A stretch of DNA of 64,000 nucleotides, from assembly GCF_009184395.1 (NCBI RefSeq), contig NZ_WEIC01000007.1, positions 28,666-92,665 on the forward strand, in the 5' to 3' direction. This document shows, piece by piece, positions 52,699-63,198 of the stretch (position 1 is the first letter of the stretch; the number at the start of each line of letters is the position of its first letter). A program made the position numbers and the translations under genes. Below the pieces are notes generated by a model. The model saw only the letters and a program-made list of their open reading frames with translations, was not told the origin of the DNA and did no database searches. This stretch comes from Amylibacter sp. SFDW26. GTDB lineage: Bacteria; Pseudomonadota; Alphaproteobacteria; Rhodobacterales; Rhodobacteraceae.

Positions 52699-53715
52699 AT
52701 GCGCGTTTTTTTGACAGGTGGGGCAGGGTATATCGGGAGCCACACATTATTAGAGGTGCTATCTCAGGATCATGAGGTTTGTGTTTATGATGATTTTTCT
52801 AATAGCGAACCTGAAGCATTAAACCGTGTTGCTAAATTAACAAACCGCAGTTTTGAAACGGTGGAAGGCGATGTATTAGACCGCCCTAAGATGAGGCAGG
52901 CTTTGATAGATTTTCGTCCTGATGTTGTTGTACATTTTGCGGGTAAAAAAGCGGTGGGTGAGTCCACAGAAAAGCCGTTGATGTATTACCGCAATAATGT
53001 TGAAGGAACATTATCGCTTCTTGAGGGTATGGAAGCGGCTGGCTGTAAGCGGATTGTGTTTTCGTCGTCTGCAACAGTTTATGGTGACCCACATTATTTA
53101 CCATATGATGAAGCTCATCCATTGGCGCCAACAAACCCCTACGGTATGACAAAATATATGGTTGAGCTCATTTTGAAGGATTGGTGTACTGCGCAAGATG
53201 ACAATACGGCGGTGTTGTTGCGCTACTTTAACCCTGTTGGTGCACATGAAAGTGGTGAAATTGGTGAAGATCCAAATGATATTCCAAACAACCTTATGCC
53301 ATTTGTGTCCCAAGTTGCTGTTGGTCGTTTGGAAAAGTTGCGTGTTTTTGGCGCAGATTATGAAACGCCTGATGGTACAGGTGTGCGGGATTATATCCAC
53401 GTTGTGGACTTAGCAAAAGCTCACGCGGCGGCAATAGGCTTTGCAGGTGACCATAAGGGCTGTGAGGCGATCAATGTGGGTTCTGGGCAGGGATCATCTG
53501 TTTTGGACGTTGTAAGGGCGTTTGAGGGGGCCTCTGGGCGCAATATACCCTATGACGTTGTAGAACGGCGTGCGGGCGACATAGCAGAGTTCTATGCAGA
53601 TCCTACGAAGGCTTATAATTTGCTTGGTTGGAAAACAGAGTGTGACTTGGCAGATATGTGTGGCTCCGCTTGGAAATGGCAGAGCCAAAATCCGAATGGA
53701 TATAAACCTAACTAA
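52699..53715 (+). CDS. galE: UDP-glucose 4-epimerase
   Basis: 338 residues from ATG 52699; an upstream in-frame start at 52627 lies inside the preceding gene and would precede the family start. FLTGGAGYIGSHTLLEVL is the NAD motif, with SSSATVYG (catalytic Ser) and NPYGMTKYMVE (YxxxK). Interconverts UDP-glucose/UDP-galactose and so supplies UDP-Gal for the glycosyltransferases upstream. AGGG lies at 52684-52687. Converges on yjbF with a 4-base overlap. Confidence 0.9.
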   Translation: MRVFLTGGAGYIGSHTLLEVLSQDHEVCVYDDFSNSEPEALNRVAKLTNRSFETVEGDVLDRPKMRQALIDFRPDVVVHFAGKKAVGESTEKPLMYYRNNVEGTLSLLEGMEAAGCKRIVFSSSATVYGDPHYLPYDEAHPLAPTNPYGMTKYMVELILKDWCTAQDDNTAVLLRYFNPVGAHESGEIGEDPNDIPNNLMPFVSQVAVGRLEKLRVFGADYETPDGTGVRDYIHVVDLAKAHAAAIGFAGDHKGCEAINVGSGQGSSVLDVVRAFEGASGRNIPYDVVERRAGDIAEFYADPTKAYNLLGWKTECDLADMCGSAWKWQSQNPNGYKPN

Positions 53716-54401
53716 GGGATCAACACTTCTGTTACAAAAAATCCAGCCTGTTGCCCGATTGATTGCGAACTTTTCCAGATTTGTTTGGTTTCATCCTCTA
53801 CCCAATATACGTTTTGGAATGCACGTTCTGGATTCCGGCAAATTTCGCTGAACTTTACCAGTTCGTAGTCCTGTTCAACAATTGTAACCGTTTCAACTTC
53901 TCCACGTTCCAATGTGCAGGCGTATGAAATTTCCACGGCTTGTTTTACCTTGGCAAGTTGTTGTTGTGTACGTGTGTAGAATTTTGGGGAATTGGTCAGG
54001 ACGAATAGGTCTTCTGTTGGAATGGAGATACCTTGGGAAAGCAAATCAATACCAAAACCACGTGTTGCAGTGATTAAACCATCGTTTAGGGTTACACTAA
54101 GTTTTGCGTTGTTTAGATATGTTCTATAGGGACCATTTTCAGCAACCAAAGCAAACAGGTTTTTGAAGCCTAGTTTTTGAACATCAATATAAAGCAATGG
54201 TTTTGTGATGTGAGCAACAGCTGCGCGGGTTAGCTCAACTGGCGCTGGCTTAGGTTGCCCTTCTGTTTTTTTGGCTTCTCTGCGCGCTTTGATTGCGGCA
54301 ACCAGAGTTTCACGAATATTGGTTGGGCCTGCATCTTCTGGTTTAGAGCCGCAACTTGCCAAAAGGCTTAGAACTAAAAATAATCCGAAATACAGTCGCA
54401 T
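53712..54401 (-). CDS. yjbF: YjbF-family exopolysaccharide lipoprotein
   Basis: 229 residues from ATG 54401, which overlaps the yjbH stop (TAATG); a longer in-frame start is inside yjbH. Lipoprotein signal with lipobox LLASCGS at the N-terminus (Cys near residue 17). The mature part has the YjbF/GfcB-like fold region FVLTNSPKFYTRTQQQLAKVK...VEISYACTLERGE. Works with YjbH in secretion or assembly of an exopolysaccharide at the outer membrane. Confidence 0.8.
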   Translation of the reverse strand: MRLYFGLFLVLSLLASCGSKPEDAGPTNIRETLVAAIKARREAKKTEGQPKPAPVELTRAAVAHITKPLLYIDVQKLGFKNLFALVAENGPYRTYLNNAKLSVTLNDGLITATRGFGIDLLSQGISIPTEDLFVLTNSPKFYTRTQQQLAKVKQAVEISYACTLERGEVETVTIVEQDYELVKFSEICRNPERAFQNVYWVEDETKQIWKSSQSIGQQAGFFVTEVLIP

Positions 54402-55774
54402 TAGCGCCAGAACCGTGCCCAACTGTCGTCTAGTTCAGTGCTGTGATATTCGCGTACTTTGCCATAAAGACGATTATCTACGCGCAATCTTGAACCAGCA
54501 TCTGCACCTGAACTACCAAATGCGATATCATAATTTGCACGGCTTGGTGTTTTCATGATCCAATTCAGCGGAATGGTTACGCGGAAGCCTGTTTTTGTAT
54601 CTTCATCAACTCGGGCGTTTGATTTTGTAGCAAACACACCAGCAGACCAGCCGTTTGTAAAACGTTTATCAAACGAAAGTGTGGTGCCATAATCGCCTGC
54701 AAGGTAACGGCCAACATCTATTTGAGTTGATAGACCACCTTTGAACTCTTTGTAGGCTGAGATGTGACCTGATGTAACCTCATAATCTTGGAATGAAAAT
54801 ACATTGCCAAAGTCACGTTGCTTGACGCGGTTTACTTCGGCGCCTAAACCCCAACTTTGTGCCGCTGGCTTCCAAAGCAATTCTCCAGAAACCCCACCAA
54901 ATGCGCGTTCTAAATAGCCTGCAGAAAGCCGACCATAAACGGATGGCGTCGCTTTGAAAAGATAATCTAATTTTAGTTTCTCAACAGCGGGGTCACCTTG
55001 CTCAATATATAGCCCACGGTCAGAGCGCACATGTTGTAAGGTGGATGTTGAAGGTGTGTTTGTAGATATATTTCCAAACAGTTCTTTCGTAACCGAGCCG
55101 CTTAGGGAAAATCCTGGTGAAATATGCCAATCTGCATTTGCACGTGCGCGTACGCTATATTGATTTGAACCCGTTAAGTCATCGTGGTTTAATTCTACAT
55201 AAGGCCCAAGTGACCATGTAAATTTTGGATAAAGTTTTTCATCAAATTTCAAATCCCGAGTTTTTAGAACTGGGTCTGAAATAACAGCATTACTGAATGA
55301 CAACTTAGTGCCATTTGGGTGGTTTTCATAAGCTTCTAGGTCACTTCTGTTAAATGTGACTGAAGATACGGGCAGACCATCGACTACAGGTGTTAAAACG
55401 AATGTAGATACTGAATTTGGCAATACATTTGCCATTGCACGTGCCGCACGACCAAACGCTTGCGGCGTTACGTTATAGCGATTGTTTCTAAATCGTAACT
55501 CTGCTTGTGTTGCTTGTAAATGTAAGGCTTCGACACGTAAACCGTCTGGTCGTAAGGCTTTGTTAAGGTATTTTCTTGCTGTTTTGTCTATGTCTGCATC
55601 GTTTAACCAACTTGAATCCGTGTCATTTGGATTATGACGCTTTATTGGTGTTGGTGCTGTTTCATAAGATGGTGTGAACGTACGTTGTTGGCCATATGCT
55701 GTGTGTGTTATAAGGCCGAGAGAGAGTAGGGCTGTTAATCCTGTTGCAACAACTCGTGTCTGCTTGTTTGCCAT
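54401..55774 (-). CDS. yjbH: YjbH-family outer-membrane beta-barrel protein
   Basis: 457 residues with a signal peptide (MANKQTRVVATGLTALLSLGLI, cleavage near AYGQ). The middle has the YjbH GPYVELNHDDLTG segment, RADWHISPGFSLSGSVT, RSDRGLYIEQGDPAVEKL and LSAGYLERAFGGVSGELLW, beta-barrel-like strands, ending in aromatic-rich sequence. Shorter than the E. coli protein (about 700 residues), apparently lacking part of the N-terminal region. yjbE and yjbG are not present. With yjbF, expected in polysaccharide export at the outer membrane. Confidence 0.8.
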   Translation of the reverse strand: MANKQTRVVATGLTALLSLGLITHTAYGQQRTFTPSYETAPTPIKRHNPNDTDSSWLNDADIDKTARKYLNKALRPDGLRVEALHLQATQAELRFRNNRYNVTPQAFGRAARAMANVLPNSVSTFVLTPVVDGLPVSSVTFNRSDLEAYENHPNGTKLSFSNAVISDPVLKTRDLKFDEKLYPKFTWSLGPYVELNHDDLTGSNQYSVRARANADWHISPGFSLSGSVTKELFGNISTNTPSTSTLQHVRSDRGLYIEQGDPAVEKLKLDYLFKATPSVYGRLSAGYLERAFGGVSGELLWKPAAQSWGLGAEVNRVKQRDFGNVFSFQDYEVTSGHISAYKEFKGGLSTQIDVGRYLAGDYGTTLSFDKRFTNGWSAGVFATKSNARVDEDTKTGFRVTIPLNWIMKTPSRANYDIAFGSSGADAGSRLRVDNRLYGKVREYHSTELDDSWARFWR

Positions 55775-55907
55775 CTTATTTTTATTCCAAACTTGAACTT
55801 TTAAAGCTTAATGCCACAAAGTCGTTTTAATCTCTATGAAAAAGTTTCGGGAAAAATGTTCTTTTATGCGATTTTGGACTGTCGTTCGTTAAATTAAGAG
55901 ATTTTAA

Positions 55908-55923
55908 TTGACTGGTCAGTCAA
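55908..55923. promoter_or_regulatory. BetI-type operator upstream of betC
   Basis: TTGACTG-GT-CAGTCAA is a perfect 7+7 inverted repeat 65 bases before the betC start. Its left arm TTGACT can also serve as a -35, with TTTAGT 17 bases on as a weak -10, so a TetR-type repressor such as BetI would block transcription. No betI gene is in the window. Confidence 0.55.
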
Positions 55924-55988
55924 AAACAAATTTAGTTTTTCCATGTTTAGGTACAGATTCGAACATAAATGGGATCACGGGGAATAAA

Positions 55989-57497
55989 ATGACAAAACCG
56001 AACATTCTGATTTTTATGGTAGACCAGCTAAATGGAACATTGTTTCCAGATGGTCCTGCGGATTGGTTGCATGCGCCGAATTTGAAAAAACTGGCGGCAA
56101 AATCTACGCGATTTAGAAATGCTTATACGGCATCACCATTGTGTGCACCTGGTCGTGCATCTTTTATGTCTGGTTTATTACCATCTCGTAGTCGGGTTTA
56201 TGATAATGCTGCGGAGTTTTGTTCAGATATTCCAACCTATGCACATCACTTGCGTCGTGCTGGGTATCAAACATGTTTATCAGGCAAGATGCATTTCGTC
56301 GGACCAGATCAGATGCATGGGTTTGAGGAACGTTTGACGACAGATATTTATCCCGCTGATTTTGGTTGGACACCAGATTATCGCAAGCCAGGTGAACGGA
56401 TCGAATGGTGGTACCATAATATGGGGTCTGTAACTGGGGCAGGGGTGGCCGAGATTTCAAACCAAATGGAATACGATGATGAGGTTGCATATAATGCAAC
56501 GCGCAAGGTTTACGATTTAGCGCGCGGGAATGATGACCGCCCTTGGTGTTTAACTGTTAGCTTTACGCACCCGCACGACCCTTATGTGGCGCGTAAGAAA
56601 TACTGGGATTTATACGAAGATTGCGAGCATCTTTTACCAGAGGTTCCCGCAATGGATTATGACGATCATGACGCGCATTCACAGCGGATCTTTGATGCGA
56701 ATGACTGGCGTAGTTTTGATATTACTGAGGATCAGATCAAAACGTCGCGTCGTGCGTATTTTGCCAATATCAGTTATCTGGATGACAAGATTGGCGAAGT
56801 GATGGAAGCGTTGGAAACAACACGCCAGGATGCGATAATTTTGTTTGTTTCGGATCATGGGGACATGTTGGGTGAACGTGGTCTTTGGTTCAAAATGTCC
56901 TTCTTTGAAGGTTCGTCACGTGTGCCATTGATGGTGTCGTCACCAACGATGGAAGTGGGTTTGGTGACCGCGCCTGTGTCGAACATTGATGTGACGCCAA
57001 CACTTTGCGATTTAGCGGGTGTTTCTATGGATGAAGTTATGCCTTGGGTCGAAGGTGAAAGCTTGGTTCATTTGGGGCAGGGTGGGGAACGCACTAGCCC
57101 TGTTGCAATGGAGTACGCGGCAGAGGCATCTTATGCGCCAATGGTATCGCTACGGTATGGTCCTTGGAAGTATAATCGTTGCTCTTTGGATGCTGATCAG
57201 TTGTTCAATCTGGATAATGATCCGCATGAATTGAAAAATTTAGCTCAGACACCAGAGCATCAAGGAACTGTATCACAGCTGAAAGCGAAATCAGAAGCGC
57301 GTTGGAACCTTGATGAGTTTGATGCGCAAGTACGCGAAAGCCAAGCGCGTCGTTGGGTGGTTTATGAGGCTTTGCGAAATGGGGATTATTTTCCATGGGA
57401 TTACCAACCGCTGCAAAAAGCATCGGAGCGCTATATGCGCAACCATATGAATTTAGATAACTTAGAAGATAGCCAACGCTTTCCACGAGGAGAATAA
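55989..57497 (+). CDS. betC: Choline-sulfatase
   Basis: 502 residues from ATG 55989 (GGGGA upstream; the longer frame to 55908 overlaps the operator). Sulfatase core: NILIFMVDQLNG with metal ligands, SPLCAPGRASFMSG with C52 of the C-x-P-x-R formylglycine signature, FVSDHGDMLGERGLWFKMSFFEGSSRVPLM, and a C-terminal tetramer region typical of choline sulfatase (DYQPLQKASERYMRNHM). Hydrolyses choline-O-sulfate to choline and sulfate. First gene of the betCBA operon; an anaerobic or FGE sulfatase maturase is not in the window. Confidence 0.9.
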   Translation: MTKPNILIFMVDQLNGTLFPDGPADWLHAPNLKKLAAKSTRFRNAYTASPLCAPGRASFMSGLLPSRSRVYDNAAEFCSDIPTYAHHLRRAGYQTCLSGKMHFVGPDQMHGFEERLTTDIYPADFGWTPDYRKPGERIEWWYHNMGSVTGAGVAEISNQMEYDDEVAYNATRKVYDLARGNDDRPWCLTVSFTHPHDPYVARKKYWDLYEDCEHLLPEVPAMDYDDHDAHSQRIFDANDWRSFDITEDQIKTSRRAYFANISYLDDKIGEVMEALETTRQDAIILFVSDHGDMLGERGLWFKMSFFEGSSRVPLMVSSPTMEVGLVTAPVSNIDVTPTLCDLAGVSMDEVMPWVEGESLVHLGQGGERTSPVAMEYAAEASYAPMVSLRYGPWKYNRCSLDADQLFNLDNDPHELKNLAQTPEHQGTVSQLKAKSEARWNLDEFDAQVRESQARRWVVYEALRNGDYFPWDYQPLQKASERYMRNHMNLDNLEDSQRFPRGE

Positions 57498-57500
57498 GAT

Positions 57501-58952
57501 ATGAAATGCCAACCAACAGCGAGCCATTTCATTAATGGTCAATATGTCGAAGACACTGCGGGGGACGTAATTGAATGCGTTTATCCTGCAACTGGCGAAG
57601 TTGTAGCAAAAGTGCATTCCGCTACACCAGCGATTGTGGATCAGGCAATTTCTGCGGCGCAGTCAGCACAAAAAGAATGGGCGAAACTTTCGGGTACAGA
57701 ACGTGGGCGTGTTTTGAAACGTGCGGCTGAAATTATGCGCGAACGCAATCATGCACTGTCAGAATTGGAAACCTATGACACAGGTAAACCAATGCAAGAA
57801 ACGCTTTATGTTGATGCCACATCGGGTGCGGATGCACTAGAATATTTTGGTGGCTTAGCTGGGTCTCTAACAGGTGAACATATCCCGTTGGGTGAAGATT
57901 GGGTTTATACGAAACGTATTCCTTTAGGCGTTTGTGTTGGTATTGGGGCATGGAACTATCCAACGCAAATCGCGTGTTGGAAGGGTGCCCCTGCTATGGC
58001 GTGTGGGAACTCTATGATCTTTAAACCATCTGAGACGACACCGCTTTGTGCATTAAAAGTTGCAGAAATTCTGATGGAAGCGGGTGCGCCTGCTGGCCTA
58101 TACAACGTTGTTCAAGGTTACGGAGATGTTGGCGGAGCATTGGTGACGGATGAACGGGTTGATAAGGTTTCGCTTACTGGTTCTGCTGCAACAGGCAAGA
58201 AAGTTTATGCAGCTGCGGCAGCGGGTATGAAACATGTGACGATGGAATTGGGTGGTAAATCACCGTTGATCATTTTTGATGATGCTTCACTGGAAGATGC
58301 GATCGGTGGTGCGATGTTGGGGAATTTCTACTCTACAGGTCAAGTTTGTTCGAATGGTACACGTGTATTCGTTCAAAAGGGCATTAAGGATGCGTTTCTA
58401 AAACGTTTGAAAGAGCGGACAGAGGCGATCAAGCTTGGTGATCCTCTGGATGAGGATACGCAGTTTGGCCCAATGGTAAGTCGCAATCAACGCGACATCG
58501 TGATGGGGTTCGTTGAAAGAGGTAAGGCAGAAGGTGCCACGCTGGTGACTGGCGGTAATGCTATTGATGGTGATGGTTTTTATATTGAACCAACAGTTTT
58601 CGCCGATGTTACTGATGATATGACAATTGCACGCGAAGAGATTTTTGGCCCTGTTATGTCTGTTTTCGAATTTGAAACAGAAGAAGAGGTTATTGCCCGT
58701 GCGAATGACACAGACCTTGGTCTAGCAGGTGGTGTGTTTACGAATGATATCAAACGCGCACATCGCGTGATTGATCTAATGGATGCGGGTACGTGTTTCA
58801 TCAACTCATATAATGATGCCCCAGTCGAAGCACCATTTGGCGGTGTAAAAGGATCAGGTGTTGGACGTGAAAATTCCAAAGCTGCGATCGAACACTACAG
58901 CCAGTTAAAGACGGTATATGTCAGAATGGGCCCTGTGGATTCCCCCTATTAG
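57501..58952 (+). CDS. betB: Betaine-aldehyde dehydrogenase
   Basis: 483 residues, full length for class BADH. Active-site regions: [12 protein letters not shown] with the catalytic Glu, [12 protein letters not shown] with the nucleophilic Cys, and [11 protein letters not shown]. Oxidises betaine aldehyde to glycine betaine with NAD+. 3 bases after betC, so co-transcribed. Confidence 0.95.
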   Translation: MKCQPTASHFINGQYVEDTAGDVIECVYPATGEVVAKVHSATPAIVDQAISAAQSAQKEWAKLSGTERGRVLKRAAEIMRERNHALSELETYDTGKPMQETLYVDATSGADALEYFGGLAGSLTGEHIPLGEDWVYTKRIPLGVCVGIGAWNYPTQIACWKGAPAMACGNSMIFKPSETTPLCALKVAEILMEAGAPAGLYNVVQGYGDVGGALVTDERVDKVSLTGSAATGKKVYAAAAAGMKHVTMELGGKSPLIIFDDASLEDAIGGAMLGNFYSTGQVCSNGTRVFVQKGIKDAFLKRLKERTEAIKLGDPLDEDTQFGPMVSRNQRDIVMGFVERGKAEGATLVTGGNAIDGDGFYIEPTVFADVTDDMTIAREEIFGPVMSVFEFETEEEVIARANDTDLGLAGGVFTNDIKRAHRVIDLMDAGTCFINSYNDAPVEAPFGGVKGSGVGRENSKAAIEHYSQLKTVYVRMGPVDSPY

Positions 58953-58964
58953 GATTGCGTGACT

Positions 58965-60626
58965 ATGGAAGCAGATTTTGTAATCGTTGGGGCTGGTTCT
59001 GCGGGTTGTGCTATGGCATATCGCTTGTCGGAAGACGGCAAATATTCGGTTTTGGTGATCGAATACGGCGTCTCAGATGTCGGTCCACTTATTCAGATGC
59101 CTGCCGCATTGTCCTATCCTATGAATATGCAAACTTATGATTGGGGGTATCAATCGGAGCCTGAACCATATTTAGATGGCCGTCGTCTTGCGACACCTCG
59201 GGGTAAGGTTGTTGGTGGATCTTCTTCAATCAACGGGATGGTTTATGTACGTGGTCATGCGAAAGATTTTGACCATTGGGATGAAAGCGGTGCCTCTGGT
59301 TGGGCTTACAAAGATGTGCTTCCGTATTTCAAACGTATGGAAAATTGGGATGATGGCGGTCATGGTGGCGATCCAGCTTGGCGTGGTACGGACGGGCCAC
59401 TACATGTAACGCGTGGGCCACGTGATAATCCATTGTTCAAAGCGTTTGTGGATGCGGGTCAGCAAGCCGGATATCAGGTGACAGATGATTATAACGGTGA
59501 GCAGCAAGAGGGTTTTGGCCCCATGGAGCAAACAGTTCACAAAGGTCGCCGTTGGTCTGCTGCGAATGCATATTTGAAACCTGCATTGAAACGTGAAAAC
59601 TGCACGATGATTAAGGGGCTTGCCCAAAAGGTTATCATCGAAGATGGCCGTGCTGTAGGTGTGGCTGTGAAGCGTGGCGGTAAAGTCGAAATCATTCGTG
59701 CGAAGCGTGAGGTTATTCTTGCGGCGTCTTCTATCAATTCCCCAAAACTTCTGATGTTGTCTGGTATTGGTCCAGCCAAGCACCTAGCAGAACATGGTAT
59801 TGATGTTATAGCTGATCGGGCTGGAGTTGGGCAAAACTTACAAGATCATCTGGAATTATACTTGCAGATGGCGTCATCTCAACCGATTACGCTTTATAAG
59901 CATTGGAATTTGATTTCTAAGGCTATCATTGGGGCGCAGTGGCTGTTTTTGAAAACAGGTCTTGGTGCTTCAAACCAGTTTGAATCTGCTGCTTTTATCC
60001 GATCAAAGGCTGGTGTTGATTACCCTGATATTCAATATCATTTCTTACCTATTGCTGTGCGTTATGATGGCCAAGCGGCTGCAGAGGGGCACGGTTTTCA
60101 GGCGCATACAGGGCCTATGCGATCTGAATCGCGTGGTTCGGTCACTTTGGCATCAGCTGATCCTGCGGACGCACCAAAGATATTGTTTAACTACATGAGC
60201 AAGGACGAAGATTGGGAAGATTTCCGTACATGTATTCGTTTGACGCGTGAGATATTTGAACAAAACGCATTTGCACCATTTGTGAAACATGAAATCCAAC
60301 CAGGCAGTTCGGTTCAATCTGATGAAGAATTAAACGCATTTATTAAAGAGCATGTTGAAAGTGCATATCATCCGTGTGGCACCTGTAAAATGGGTGCAGC
60401 TGATGATCCTATGGCCGTTGTTGATCCAGAATGCCGCGTGATTGGTGTGAATGGGTTGCGTGTTGCAGACAGTTCTATTTTTCCACGGATCACAAATGGT
60501 AACTTAAATGGCCCATCTATTATGACGGGTGAGAAGGCGGCAGATCATATTTTGGGGAAAACACTATTGGCACCGTCTAATGCCGTGCCGTGGAACCACC
60601 CAGATTGGGAACGCTCTCAACGCTGA
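58965..60626 (+). CDS. betA: Choline dehydrogenase
   Basis: 553 residues of the GMC flavoprotein family: [20 protein letters not shown] with the FAD motif, [27 protein letters not shown] (GMC signature 1), [16 protein letters not shown] (signature 2), and the C-terminal active-site HPCGTCKMG...NxNGPS. Start: AGGA lies 10 bases before ATG 58965, while GTG 58959 would be too close. Oxidises choline to betaine aldehyde at the membrane. Last of the betCBA operon. Confidence 0.95.
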   Translation: MEADFVIVGAGSAGCAMAYRLSEDGKYSVLVIEYGVSDVGPLIQMPAALSYPMNMQTYDWGYQSEPEPYLDGRRLATPRGKVVGGSSSINGMVYVRGHAKDFDHWDESGASGWAYKDVLPYFKRMENWDDGGHGGDPAWRGTDGPLHVTRGPRDNPLFKAFVDAGQQAGYQVTDDYNGEQQEGFGPMEQTVHKGRRWSAANAYLKPALKRENCTMIKGLAQKVIIEDGRAVGVAVKRGGKVEIIRAKREVILAASSINSPKLLMLSGIGPAKHLAEHGIDVIADRAGVGQNLQDHLELYLQMASSQPITLYKHWNLISKAIIGAQWLFLKTGLGASNQFESAAFIRSKAGVDYPDIQYHFLPIAVRYDGQAAAEGHGFQAHTGPMRSESRGSVTLASADPADAPKILFNYMSKDEDWEDFRTCIRLTREIFEQNAFAPFVKHEIQPGSSVQSDEELNAFIKEHVESAYHPCGTCKMGAADDPMAVVDPECRVIGVNGLRVADSSIFPRITNGNLNGPSIMTGEKAADHILGKTLLAPSNAVPWNHPDWERSQR

Positions 60627-60727
60627 CTTTGTTGTTAATTTACGAAATAAATTGAATATGTCCTTGTTCTGAACACTTTTTAGAGCGAAAAACGCGCGTG
60701 TTGTAAAATTAAGTTCAATTACTTTGA

Positions 60728-60743
60728 TTAATGTATACATTAA
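60728..60743. promoter_or_regulatory. Perfect palindrome upstream of pgi
   Basis: TTAATGTATACATTAA is a perfect 16-base palindrome 28 bases before pgi, centred on TGTATACA, a core seen in operators of several GntR-family regulators. Its TATACA can also be read as a -10. It would place pgi under a transcription regulator that is not encoded nearby. Confidence 0.5.
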
Positions 60744-60771
60744 TTGATGTTTAGTATTGGTGGGCATTAAA

Positions 60772-62397
60772 ATGGATAAAGCAGCTTGGAAAAAGCTAGA
60801 AGCCGACTGGGGCCGTTTAGAAGCTGAGCATTTGCGTGATCTATTTGCAAATGACCCTGATCGATTTGATAAATTTTCTGTGTCACTTGATGACTTAACA
60901 ATCGATTTTTCCAAAGAACGTGTTGATGATGATGCGTTGGTACATTTGTTTGATTTGGCGCGTGCTGTAAATCTTGAAAAACATCGTGATGCAATGTTTG
61001 CAGGTGAACACATAAATTCTACAGAGGATCGTGCTGTTTTACACGTTGCTTTGAGGGGTAATAAATCGGATGCCTATTCGGTTGATGGCGAGCTTACATA
61101 TGATTTGGTTGAGTCTGTTCTAAAAGACTTCTTAAAATTTGCGGATGATGTTCGTTCTGGCGATATTACCAATGCAAAAGGCGAGGCTTTTACAGATGTT
61201 ATTAACATTGGTATTGGAGGTTCTGACCTTGGGCCAGTGATGGCTACACGCGCCTTATCTCGGTTCGCAGAAGACGGTCCAAATGTTCACTTTGTATCGA
61301 ACGTAGACGGCGCCCATTTGCGCGACATTACGGATGGTCTTAGCCCAGAAAAGACGTTGTTTTTAATTGCGTCTAAATCATTCACAACCCAAGAAACGAT
61401 GATTAATGCGCAAGCTGCAAAAGAATGGGTGGAAAACTCGATTGGAACTGCAGCAGCAGAAGTAAACTTTGCTGCGGTGTCAACGAATTTAAAAGCAACG
61501 CAAGCTTTTGGAATTCCGTCTGAGCGTGTTTTTGGGTTTTGGGATTGGGTTGGCGGCCGTTATTCCCTCGCCTCCTCTATTGGTTTGTCACTCGCTATTG
61601 CTATTGGTAGTAAAAACTTCCGCGATTTTTTGGCTGGTTTTCGAGATATGGACCAGCATTTTAAAACAGCACCGTTAGAAGAAAACCTACCAACCTTACT
61701 TGCTTTGATAGGTATTTGGCGTAGAAATATTATGAAATGCTCAACCGTTGCATTAATTCCATATAATCAACGCTTAGAAAACTTCTCTTCATATCTACAA
61801 CAAATGGATATGGAAAGTAATGGTAAACGAATTACCAAAGATGGTGAACCAGTTGAAACTTTGACAGGTCCAGTGATCTGGGGAGATTCTGGGACCAATG
61901 CACAACATTCGTTTTTCCAATTGATTCATCAAGGAACTGACATTGTTCCAATGGACTTTATGATTAGTGCCCAGCCTACGTCTTATCTTGTTGATCAGCA
62001 TGACCTTTTGACGGCTAATTTTTTAGCACAATCACATGCATTAGCTTTTGGTAAAACAAGTGATGAAGTGCGCGCAGAAATGTTAGCTGCGGGAAGTAGT
62101 GAAAAAGATGCAGATGCACTTGTCCCACATCGTACATTCCCTGGGAACCGGCCTAGCACATCCATAATTTATCGCAGTTTAACACCATATAGTTTGGGTC
62201 GTTTGATTGCATTGTATGAACATAAGGTGTTCGTGCAGGGCGTGATTTGGAATGTAAACTCTTTTGATCAATGGGGTGTTGAATTAGGTAAAGTAATGGC
62301 TAATGAAATTACACCATTATTAGATGAGGGCGCTGATTTATCAGGCCTAAATTCCTCTACACGTGGTTTAATTGAAAAAATCCAAGCTTTAAAGTGA
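60772..62397 (+). CDS. pgi: Glucose-6-phosphate isomerase
   Basis: 541 residues from ATG 60772 (a GTG 15 bases upstream has no ribosome site). INIGIGGSDLGPVMATRAL, SKSFTTQETM, WGDSGTNAQHSFFQLIHQGTD, and the C-terminal GRLIALYEHKVFVQGVIWNVNSFDQWGVELGK PGI signatures are all intact. Interconverts glucose-6-P and fructose-6-P, which feeds both manC (via mannose-6-P) and rfbF (via glucose-1-P). Presence beside glycan genes on this replicon is notable. Confidence 0.95.
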   Translation: MDKAAWKKLEADWGRLEAEHLRDLFANDPDRFDKFSVSLDDLTIDFSKERVDDDALVHLFDLARAVNLEKHRDAMFAGEHINSTEDRAVLHVALRGNKSDAYSVDGELTYDLVESVLKDFLKFADDVRSGDITNAKGEAFTDVINIGIGGSDLGPVMATRALSRFAEDGPNVHFVSNVDGAHLRDITDGLSPEKTLFLIASKSFTTQETMINAQAAKEWVENSIGTAAAEVNFAAVSTNLKATQAFGIPSERVFGFWDWVGGRYSLASSIGLSLAIAIGSKNFRDFLAGFRDMDQHFKTAPLEENLPTLLALIGIWRRNIMKCSTVALIPYNQRLENFSSYLQQMDMESNGKRITKDGEPVETLTGPVIWGDSGTNAQHSFFQLIHQGTDIVPMDFMISAQPTSYLVDQHDLLTANFLAQSHALAFGKTSDEVRAEMLAAGSSEKDADALVPHRTFPGNRPSTSIIYRSLTPYSLGRLIALYEHKVFVQGVIWNVNSFDQWGVELGKVMANEITPLLDEGADLSGLNSSTRGLIEKIQALK

Positions 62398-62403
62398 CAA
62401 ATT

Positions 62404-63198
62404 CTAAGCGGTTCTTTTCATTAGATTTACAATATTTGATAAAATGAAACACCCAGCCGCTATGCAGACAATTGTTGGGCCTGTAGGTGTGTCCCATACA
62501 TAAGATCCTTGTAAGCCTCCATATGCCGAAAAACCACCAATTCCCGCTGCTATGAAAGCCATAGATTCTGGTGTTTTGCTAAAGGGGCGCGCAGTTGCGG
62601 CTGGTATAATCAGCATTGCTGCAATCAATAATGCGCCAACCACTTTGATTGCCACAGCGACAACAACAGCTAATGCGAGGGATAAAACGAGTTGTTCGTG
62701 TTTTGGATTTATACCATTTGCATAAGCTAAGTCTGGGTTCAAAGTTGCGGTTAACAAAGCAGACCAACGCCAAAGCATTAAGAACAAAACTGATACTGCG
62801 CCAGTCCAGATCACTATCAGGTCTTTGATACCAACGGCCAATATATCCCCAAAGAGATATGACATTAAGTCTATTCGGATGCCTCCTATAAGAGATACTG
62901 CGACCAACCCAAAGGCTAATGCAGAATGTGCAATTACGCCAAGCAAAGTATCCATTGCGTATCCACGGTCCGTCAATGTGGAAACAACAAAAGCCATAAT
63001 CAAGGAAACAGTTAAAACACTTGCTAATAATGATGTTGAGAATGCTAAGGAAAGTGCGACACCCAAAATAGCCGCATGTGCTGTTGCATCACCGAAATAG
63101 GCCATTCGTCGCCAAACAACAAAGCACCCCAAAGGAGCGGCGGCAATGGCGACACCCACACCTGCTAGAATGGCGCGCGTGAAAAAATCATCTAACAT
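62404..63198 (-). CDS. znuB: Zinc ABC transporter permease
   Basis: 264 residues, an ABC-3 family permease with about seven hydrophobic segments; the MAYFGDATAHAAILGVALSLAF segment near residue 32 is a family landmark. Immediately downstream of znuC with no gap. Converges on pgi with 6 bases between stops. The substrate-binding ZnuA is not seen in the window. Confidence 0.9.
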   Translation of the reverse strand: MLDDFFTRAILAGVGVAIAAAPLGCFVVWRRMAYFGDATAHAAILGVALSLAFSTSLLASVLTVSLIMAFVVSTLTDRGYAMDTLLGVIAHSALAFGLVAVSLIGGIRIDLMSYLFGDILAVGIKDLIVIWTGAVSVLFLMLWRWSALLTATLNPDLAYANGINPKHEQLVLSLALAVVVAVAIKVVGALLIAAMLIIPAATARPFSKTPESMAFIAAGIGGFSAYGGLQGSYVWDTPTGPTIVCIAAGCFILSNIVNLMKRTA

